Made by a program: the position numbers and the translations under genes. A stretch of 64,000 nt of DNA from Falciphora oryzae (taxonomy: Eukaryota > Ascomycota > Sordariomycetes > Magnaporthales > Magnaporthaceae), in NCBI GenBank assembly GCA_000733355.1, contig JNVV01000007.1, forward strand, positions 494,624-558,623, given 5' to 3'. The notes under the pieces are model-generated. The model saw only the letters and a list, made by a program, of their open reading frames with translations. It was not told the DNA's origin and did not search any database. Within the stretch, counting starts at the first letter, position 1. Each line of letters begins with the position of its first letter. Below are positions 56,187-64,000 of the stretch, one piece after another.

Positions 56187-57021
56187 ACCGAGCGCTAAGC
56201 GGGTGTGTGTTTTGAAGGAATACTTTTAGCTGCAGGGGTCTGCGATCCCACGATACCACTAGAATTGTCAATACTGGTCATAATGTTTGTACGAAAAAAT
56301 CCCGGGAACCGACAAGTGCGCTTACTATAAACAGTGAATGCCAGCTTGGATTATTTAGCCAGAGAACCAATGCCCGCTCTGGCTGATCATTCTGGAGGTA
56401 TCCGGTCGTCATGATCGCTTGATCTGTTCGACAGTTCTAATAGGGTGCCCCTGAATCGTGATGTCCAGTTGACAGGACTCTGTACCTGGCACGTAGCCAT
56501 GGTCATTTTCAGGGGGGTTATCTTTGGCATCCGAGTTGGTGGATTTGACGGGCTTGCTCGCCCATTGTCGATTCACGACAAAAAAGGGGCATGTTGGACT
56601 GTGGTCCCTGTTGTTGATGCATCCGATTGGATGCCGGGCGGGACTCATACACTCGGTGGAATGCCCGAGAAGGGCAGGCGTTGAAAATTTGTTGTGTCGG
56701 CTTTTGGGTCGAAGTTGAAACAAGCCGTAGCAGGTGACGGCCCGTGCACCGTCGAAGAGGCTGGTGGAGACTCCCACGGAGGCGATTTGCATCAATTGAG
56801 CGGAAGCGGAAGCGAGAATCGGCGACGTAGTTCGTGTAGGCATGCCCAAGGACGGAACAGTCAAGAATGCAGGCCTCGGCCACCTCGTGGGCGCCGCGGG
56901 CGAGGGGGGCACTGAACTCGTTCTTTTCTTGGCGTGTCGAAATCGCCCCCTGAGGTGAGGGGATCGATGGTCAAGTTGCGGTCGTCTGGGTACCGCCCGG
57001 TCCCGGGGTAAGCCAGACCCT
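56187..57021. other. Convergent 3' interval, repeat protein / RMP1
   Basis: 835 nt between convergent stops. No gene seen. Confidence 0.5.
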
Positions 57022-58020
57022 CTACATCAGAGAGCTGAACAGGTCGTCAAACTCGTCACCCTTCTTCCTCTTCTTCTTTTTCTTTTCCTCTTTGGTGTCG
57101 TCCTTGCGTGCCTTCTTCTTGCCCTTGGATTTGGACACAGATGAATCCGGTGGCCCGTCGCCGACGGGCTTTGTAACCCTGTCTTGGTCTCGCGATGCCA
57201 CTTCTGATAGCCCGGATTCGGTTCCGGTCTGCTTTTCACCTTTCGTGCTGTTTGCTGGCATGTTTTTGTTGTCGCTCCCGCTGCGCGCATCATTTTTTGC
57301 AAGCGCAACATCGTCCCGAGACACAGCAACACCTACATCATCTTGATGGGTCGGAACAGCTGCGGGTATAAGGCCGGCAGTTCCTACTGCTGATACCGAT
57401 GGCGCTGCCACGGCAAACGTAGAGCCAGCCGCGTGCTCTCTACCCTCCGCCCCAGCTTCTTTTATCGGCGGGGGTAGTATCAGAGACACAAGATCGTGAA
57501 CCTGAGCCAGCACGCCCAGTAGGAGAAGCCCCAGATGGGCGAACTGATTGTCCGCAGCCAACTGGGAGAAAGAGCTGGATGGCAGGCGGGGGATCGTCAG
57601 TTTTTGGGTGGCCTGTTACTCGACGGCGAATTTAGTAGTGAACGAAAGCTGCTCTTACAAGTAGGTCTTGGGAATCAGGTAGTCGCTCATCCATTTAGAT
57701 TTTGCTTCGACACCGGATGGCATCACGGCCGCATCCATGGCAGGGCCTCGGGGACGCTTGGAGCTGGAGCCGCGGGCTGCTGACCGGCGGGCGGCGAGCT
57801 CGAGGGTCTCAACAGCAGGTAGGATCTCATCCCGCTCCAGCTTCGCGAGGTGCCTGCGTAGGGTGTCGAAGGCGGCCCACCACTTGGACAGGCGGTGCTG
57901 GTTCTTGTGCTTGTAATTGAATCGGTCCAGGATCTCGCGCGCGGGAGCGAGCAGCTGCTGGGCCTGCTCGAGCCTGGCCAGCGGCGAGGGGTGGTCGGGC
58001 TTGTCGTTGTCGTCCATCAT
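57022..58020 (-). CDS. RMP1: RNase MRP subunit Rmp1
   Basis: Minus-strand exons 57659-58020 and 57022-57574 give 304 aa. The Rmp1 domain covers about residues 15-150. FNYKHKNQHRLSKWWAAFDT carries the family signature H-x-NQH-x-x-KWW, and after the intron SFSQLAADNQFAHLGLLLLG completes the helical domain. RNase MRP processes pre-rRNA at site A3 and some mRNAs in the nucleolus, and Rmp1 is the MRP-specific protein. The rest is a disordered Ser/Thr/Lys region ending in KKKKKRKKGDEFDDLFSSLM. The C-terminal DEFDDLFSSL motif is probably a docking peptide. The first of two adjacent ATGs is used. Confidence 0.88.
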
Positions 58021-59867
58021 GGCCGCGTGTTCGCCAATATCAGTGGAGTCAGGTGATTGGTCACCCGTGCGATCTAGGTTGTCTGGAGAGGGAGGCAAGA
58101 CAAGGGGAAAAAAAAAAAATATGCAGTGAAAGAACTAGCCCACTGCCGCAGTGTGTGGGATGCAGAAAACGTGCCAGTCGGCAGGCGGCCAGCAAAGGGG
58201 TGCGCCGGGAGAGCCGGGCGGGGGCACGCGGAGTAACCGGTCGGGGCGGGGAGTGTCGGGCGTGGTGGCACGGGGAGGTGGGTAGTATTCCGGAAGCGCG
58301 TCTTCGGCCGGCAGTGTGGTGGGACTTGTGATTTTTGCGGCTCGCGTTTGGGATCATTGATTTGTTAGGCTGGCAGCCGTTGCCGCACGGAGCCACCTAA
58401 CACGGCCCGGCACACACAACACCCGCCACCACGACCGCGGACCTGGGATAATTCTAATTTCCCGGTGTTTTTCGTGCTCCCAGCGTAACGTGCGACAGCC
58501 TGGTAGGTGAGCATCACAGCATCAATCCGGCTGGGGGGCAGACAAACAGACAAACGGCATCCGTCCACCCATCCACCCATCAGAGACGCGTTGGATTCGT
58601 CGTCATTGCCTCTCGCCAAACCTGGCAGAACAGGCTGGAAACCCCACCAAATTGGCTCTTGCTGCGAGCTTGGCCTCCACAGGCGATTCAGCATTGGCCA
58701 ATCAAAGCGCTGGTTGGAGAGATGAGGCCGGCACCCCCAAAATCTCTGCCTCTCCACATGGCGGCTCGAATTTTTTTCTGTTCATTTTCTTGCGACAAGT
58801 TCCCATCTTTTCTTTTAGACCTCCGGGCGGCTCCCCAGCTGGCAGGTCACGCGGGCGGTGGTTGTGCATGGGTGAGTCAACTGCTTCCTCATCGATCCAG
58901 ACTCCAAAGTGGCACGCCGCACCAGCAGACCAGGCAGCGTTTGTGTGCGCCCCGCAAAACGGCCCCTGTACTTGTATGTGCGTATTATGCGGGAAGCCTG
59001 GACGTGCATTGCATGGAGGCATCGCGAATCGTCTCATACATCAGCCGATTTATCTGCGGGCAGGGTGGTGACGTCTTTTGTTCTTGTCTTTACTGTTTTG
59101 TCGCTAGCCGCCCGCCCAAATTTGAGGCCGGCACGGGCGTGCTGTCGGTAGGACCCAGGGTACGTCGGTGGCCACCTCGAGTAGACCCCTCGTTAGCGGT
59201 TGGTTCATTTGCTAGCGGTGCTCGGTTCCCCTGGTGGAGCAGTGTCCCTGCTTCCTCCGCCCAGTTTGCCGCCTCCTGTCCCGCAAATAGGGTCCTTGCC
59301 GACGTTGCTCCAGCCGTTGCTGTTGGTTTGCTCTCCGATCGTGCATTGCCCTCTCGGCTTGCTTGCCCAACCTCCCGTTGTCTGTGCCAGCCTCCTTTGA
59401 CAACCGCGCATTCCTGTCTGGGGGCTGAGTCGGGGCAGTTGCAGTCGCTCTGTTCTCCCACGACTCCATCCATCCATTGCCAGGATCCAGGGTCCCGATA
59501 TTGCGACTGGGCTGGCACCCGTCCAATGGCTTTTCTCCTCCTTGTCCTACTCTTCCCCGCCTGGGCTAAATAATTTTTTTTTACCCTTATTTTCCCTTTC
59601 CTCGTCGTTGGTGCGCGAGAGCAAATCTCGGTCGCCCGATATCTGAACTCCTCTTATCCCTCCGACATTTATTCCCAGCAGAATCCCGGCTTGGCCCGAT
59701 CTGGTCGTCTGCTATCCCTGCCGCTAACTTGCGCGCAGCGCGGGCCTCTTCGGATCGCGTGCCGCGCGCGCGACGAGCACGGCCTGGAAAGCCGAGGCGT
59801 GACCCCTCGCCAAGCCTGGAGTGAGCGCACAATATAGACAGGCCAATTCAGAGTCGGATTCGAGACC
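58021..59867. other. Divergent promoter, RMP1 / AVT1
   Basis: 1.85 kb. Poly-A tract near 58107-58118. A 304-codon plus frame (58659-59573) starts at a non-ATG codon and shows no domain, so it is not called a gene. Confidence 0.5.
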
Positions 59868-62601
59868 ATGCCGCCGTCGTCAAGAAACCCGACGACCTGG
59901 GACGAGTATGAGCGCGGGGGCTCCCCCAACCGCCAGGGGAGCGTCTCCTCGGTCGGCGCACCGAGTGGCCGGAGCGTCCAGTTTCAGGAGGAGGAAGCTC
60001 TACTTGACGACTCGGACGCCCCCGGCGACGATGGCGATGGCACTGAGTGGCAGGGCCGTCTCCGCCGCAGACGGAGCTCCGTGACCATGCGCCTGGCCTC
60101 GCTCGCCGACATTGGCGGCGTCAACAGCATGAGGTCCTTCACCAGGAGCTGGCAGCGCGCCGCCGGCTTCGCCGAGGTCATCCCACAGCGCCCCTCCTTC
60201 GTTTTCGCCCCGGACCAGGCCCCGACCCTGGGCCCGGCTGACGATATCGAGTACGGCCGCAGTCAGTCCGAAGCCGGCCTCTTGCGCCCGCCCACTGGCA
60301 AGCCCGGCCCCTCGCTGCTGCGCCAGCACCTGGACGCCGCTGCCGCCTCGCCTCCAGGACCCGAGGTGGCAGGGCCCGCCGACGAGCAGGGTGCCGCCGG
60401 CCCTGCCGCGAGGGAGCAGCAGCAGCCCGACGCCGACTTTAGGGAGCGCGAGCGCAAGGCCCTGGTGGATAACAACGACCTCCCCCAAGCCTTCCGCACG
60501 GGCAGCATCGCTACGGGCGCCACCATGGGCCGATCGCCATCCATCTTCGCAATCCCGCCGCACCTGGCCACGCCGGCCGTCAGCAGCGGCGCCGACCCGT
60601 ACGGCAGCATCTACGGCGGTTCGTACGGGTCGTACCGCTCCCACCGTAGCGTGAGCTATGGCACCATCCGCTCTCGCGACGAGTCGCCCCGCGGCGGTGT
60701 CGTGTCGGCAGCCCCAGTCCCCAGCGGGCGGGGCTCCATCTGGGGCCCGCCGGCCGAAGAAGGCCCGGACAGCGAGATGCAGCCGATCTTGGTTAAGGAG
60801 GTGGAGCAGGACGGCAAGGTCGTGCTCACAGTCGAGGGTCAGTCGACGCTGCCCCAAACGATCTTCAACTCGATCAACGTGCTTATCGGGGTCGGTCTCC
60901 TGTCGCTGCCTATGGGCATCCGGTACGCCGGTTGGTTGTGCGGTATGGGCTTCCTTTTCGCCGCCGCCGCCGTGACGGCTTACACGGCCTCGCTGCTCAC
61001 CCGCTGCATGGACCTGGACCCGAGCCTCATCACCTTCAGCGACTTGGCCTTCATCTCCTTCGGCAGCAAGGCCCGTATCGCCACCAGCATCCTCTTCACT
61101 CTCGAGCTGCTTGCCGCCTGCGTCGCCCTCATTGTCCTCTTCGCCGACTCACTGGATCTCCTCTTTCCCGGCATTCTGTCCGTGACCCAGTGGAAGATGG
61201 CGTGCGCGCTGATATTGCTGCCGCTGCACTTTATGCCTCTGAGTCTGCTCTCGTACAGCAGTATCGTCGGCATCTTTTCGTGCTTTTGCAGTTAGTACAA
61301 GCCCTTGCTGTCTTCTCGAAGTTTTCCAAGACCACTGTTAACCTGACTCACTGCAGTTGTTCTCATTGTTATCATCAACGGGCTCATCAAGCCTGACAGC
61401 CCCGGCTCCCTTATCCAGCCCGCGGCCACGTATCTGTTCCCCGCCAACTGGCTGACTCTCCCGCTCTCATTTGGCCTGCTGATGTCTCCGTGGGGAGGTC
61501 ACAGCGTCTTCCCCAACGTAAGCTACTTTGCCTGTGATCGCTCACTCTTCAGCTTGGCAGCACTTTTCGCTAACGCTTTTGACCTCTGCAACCTGCAGAT
61601 CTACAGGGACATGCGCCATCCTTACAAGTACGGGCAAGCAGTCAAGATTACCTTCACCTTCACAGTAAGTTATACCCTTATATGATTCTCTGCCCAGCCA
61701 GCCGGCCGCATCCCTGTGTAGTCCACTTGCCCTGGCTCACTCGGTCCTTTTCTTGAACCATGTAGTACTTCCTTGACGCGGCCACGGCTGTTGCCGGCGT
61801 CCTGATGTTCGGCGACGACGTCAAGGATGCCATCACGTCAAACATCCTGACGACACCGGGATATCCTCGCGCCCTGACCTTCCTGATGTGCGCCTTCATC
61901 GCCATCATCCCGCTGACCAAGATCCCTCTCAACGCCCGTCCAATCATCACCACGCTCGAGGTCCTGTTTGGCGTCTACCACCAGCAGCCGCAGCCTGTAG
62001 CTACCGCAGAGGGCCCTGGCCTGGACGGCTCGCCCGAGGTCCACCAGCATCCGTCGGCGTCGACCCTCGCCTTCAAGAGGGGCGCCATTCGCGTCTTTAC
62101 CATATTCAGCTTTCTCGTCATCTCCATTGTGTTCCCGGCATTTGACAGGATTATGGCCTTTATGGGTTCGTCTCGCTCTTTTTTCGGCCCCTACTCCTCA
62201 ATCCGCTCATGCTCTACGGGATTTGAGGCGATGCTCTGTCTCGACGGCCTCCCCAGGTTCATATGCCCAAAACATAGTATAAACCACAGCAGCTGACCAC
62301 TCAATCTGGCGGGACAACAGGAAGCGCGCTGTGCTTCAGCATCTGCGTAACGTGAGTTCTACTTCATTTATACGGCTCGGCCTGCGTCATGTTTGAGTCG
62401 GGCAGCCCCGCTAACCATGCTTTCTCTCGGTCCGTCCCCCTGTGCAGCCTACCCATCGCCTTCTACCTGAGGCTTTTCGGTACAGAGATTAGCGCCAAGG
62501 AGAAGACGGTCGCGTGGTCCATTATGCTCACTTCGGCGCTCCTGTCGTTTGTGGGCACCGTCTGGGCCTTCCTTCCCAAGAGCCTCATCGTGGCCCAGTG
62601 A
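59868..62601 (+). CDS. AVT1: Vacuolar amino-acid transporter, Avt1-like (AAAP family)
   Basis: Exons 59868-61290, 61357-61517, 61599-61664, 61766-62165, 62321-62351 and 62448-62601 give 744 aa. A long disordered Ser/Gly-rich cytosolic N-terminus (about 1-325) precedes eleven or so membrane helices. Transport begins at LPQTIFNSINVLIGVGLLSL, the classic first-helix signature of the family, followed by IRYAGWLCGMGFLF and DPSLITFSDLAFISFG. Avt1 takes up neutral amino acids into the vacuole by proton exchange. Avt3/Avt4-type exporters are an alternative within the family. The short exon 5 (31 nt, SALCFSICVT) completes the penultimate helices. The protein ends at PKSLIVAQ. Confidence 0.92.
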
Positions 62602-63876
62602 AGAACGATAAACCAAAGAAAAGAAAAGAAAAGAGAAAAACAAGGAACGCGCCACCGAGTCGGTCATCAACAGACCAATATCAGGCCTTTTTGGGTTTCG
62701 TCATCGGTCAGACGACAGCGGGAGCAAGTCTCGCCCGCCAAGCACGCCCCGTCGAGGATATACATGGTGTACATGGAAGCGTGCCGGACGGACCGGCCCG
62801 TGGTTCCTCTCGGTGCCCGTTGACCTTGCATTCAAATGGAGTTTGCTGGGCAATGTTTCGCATTGATTGGGTCGCTAGGGGGTGGGAGGATATCTTTCTT
62901 CTTTTTCGTTCTGTTGGACAATGGACACATGGGAGGACAGTTCGCATTTACATCAGCTGCATCGGATACACTACCGACACTAGAGGTGCTGCTTTGTTGC
63001 TATATGGTGTAGTACATGGGAAATGCTACACACAGGGTGGGCGGCAGGGCCTTGTCGGGCTTCGGCATTTGTCGGAGGGAGTGATGGGCCGGGTCTGTTG
63101 CCACAAAGCCTGATACATTGCCATTTGATTGAAAGGTCTGGTGTCGCTTGCGGTCTCTACCAATTACCAGCAGATAGAAGCATCGGAGCGAGACTTGAGC
63201 GGGCTCGGTGATGGACAGTCCGAACGGGGGTGGTAGGTTCTACAAGCGCCCCAGCCCACCCCATGTCAGCCAGAATATGAACTTGATAATAACCCCGAAA
63301 TTGGAGGCGGCACGAGGAATCTGCGCTGAGTGGGCGGTGTTAGAATGCTGAGCTGCGTCACGTTTTTCAAGGCATACAAGACACGCATAGATTGGAGCTG
63401 GTTGGTTGAGTGGGTAACTTCTGGTATTGTGTCACTGACAGGTGAGGGTGGTAACTAATACACAAGAAGCGAGCTGGGCTAGATCAGATCCCGTTCGCGA
63501 GTACATGCGTGCTGCTGACTTTCTCAAGGGGAAGGGTGAGATGGTGATTCCAGTAAAAACAATCCCAAGTGGGATTTTCCTCCCAATCCATCCAAGAAGC
63601 AAGAAAAGTGTGCTAGTGAGCACAGTAGTATGTGTGCCGAGAATATGAGGCAGCCGTTTTTCTCCTGCTTCCAAAGACAGGCCGGTCGAAACAGAAAATA
63701 AAAAAGGAGATAGAGAGCCGGATGCAAAGGCGTGTAAAGATCGGTGTATGGTGAAAAGAAAGATCCCCTCAAGTCAGCAGCCCCAATTTCCAACATGGGT
63801 TGTAGACCACACAAAAGAAACCGGGACGGAGATGTGATAGCTCAGCTACCATTGATAGCAGGAGAGACAAGAGCCT
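62602..63876. other. Convergent 3' interval, AVT1 / right-edge gene
   Basis: 1.3 kb, no gene seen. An A/G-rich stretch directly follows the AVT1 stop (62611-62640). Confidence 0.5.
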
Positions 63877-64000
63877 CTACCAGCCACCAACCCACTCGAC
63901 GTCGAGGTCTGTGCGCCGGTCACGGCGCCAGTTCGAGTCAATGCCCTTCTTCCAAGGGCAGCCATCCTTGGCGCGATCCTTGGGACTGGTCCATTTAGCC
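63877..64000 (-). CDS. C-terminal fragment of an unidentified gene (partial)
   Basis: The last 40 residues of a minus-strand protein that runs off the window. They read AKWTSPKDRAKDGCPWKKGI then DSNWRRDRRTDLDVEWVGGW and stop at 63877-63879. The Trp- and Lys/Arg-rich end with the closing EWVGGW looks like conserved coding sequence, but the family cannot be told from this piece. The frame is open to the edge. Confidence 0.6.
   Translation of the reverse strand, partial: AKWTSPKDRAKDGCPWKKGIDSNWRRDRRTDLDVEWVGGW

Noticed and set aside
58659..59573. 304-codon plus frame upstream of AVT1
   Set aside because: Starts at a non-ATG codon, with no domain or splice-linked extension. More likely promoter/leader sequence.

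Overview
The window looks like nuclear DNA of a filamentous ascomycete, most likely a Sordariomycete. The evidence is GC-rich coding sequence with C/G-ending third positions, short introns (about 60-150 nt) with GTRNGY-type donors and CTRAC/CTAAC branch sites, and a fungal gene set that includes ribosomal protein eL28 (absent from baker's yeast), UstYa/DUF3328, WSC, GFA and Kex2-repeat proteins. I saw no tRNA, rRNA, transposon or CRISPR array. All gene models come from reading splice sites by eye. Each multi-exon model was checked for phase, and every complete one closes to a whole number of codons.

Layout, left to right: a secreted WSC protein with a 27-bp coding minisatellite (213-2543); the TFIIH helicase Ssl2/XPB (3204-5660); a GFA-domain protein (6788-7664); a long gene-poor stretch rich in homopurine tracts and a CT microsatellite; an intracellular GH1 beta-glucosidase (11607-13277); an acyl-CoA-synthetase-like ligase (13898-15920), convergent with a NIPA-type transporter (16341-18849); a conserved protein of unknown function (19973-21187); pyruvate dehydrogenase protein X (21911-23333); condensin subunit CAP-G/Ycg1 (23746-26982), divergent from ribosome-biogenesis factor Nop4 (27540-29783); GPI ethanolamine-phosphate transferase Las21/Gpi7 (30131-33175); a small UPF0642/DUF2423 nucleolar-type protein (33763-34298), divergent from a SIZ/PIAS SUMO ligase (35707-38043); TRAPP subunit Trs33 (39194-40246), convergent with malate dehydrogenase (40902-42371); ribosomal protein eL28 (44023-44891), divergent from a small membrane protein (45835-46224); and the sterol C5-desaturase Erg3 (47193-48319).

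The right part is the most accessory-looking. A UstYa-family (DUF3328) oxidase-like gene (50641-51757, minus) faces away, across a 3.4-kb interval, from a secreted repeat protein (55117-56186, plus). That protein has six PHHQGKR-type Kex2 sites and alternates strongly cationic Gly/Lys blocks with strongly acidic blocks. The interval also holds an unusually long stop-free frame (52587-54260, minus). Then come RNase MRP subunit Rmp1 (57022-58020), divergent from an Avt1-like vacuolar amino-acid transporter (59868-62601), and the C-terminus of an unidentified minus-strand gene running off the right edge.

Most of the window is housekeeping and the genes do not form one pathway. The region worth a second look is the divergent UstYa / Kex2-repeat pair. 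It resembles the core of a fungal ribosomal-peptide (RiPP) locus, but the repeats lack Tyr and Trp and the usual extra tailoring genes are not seen.
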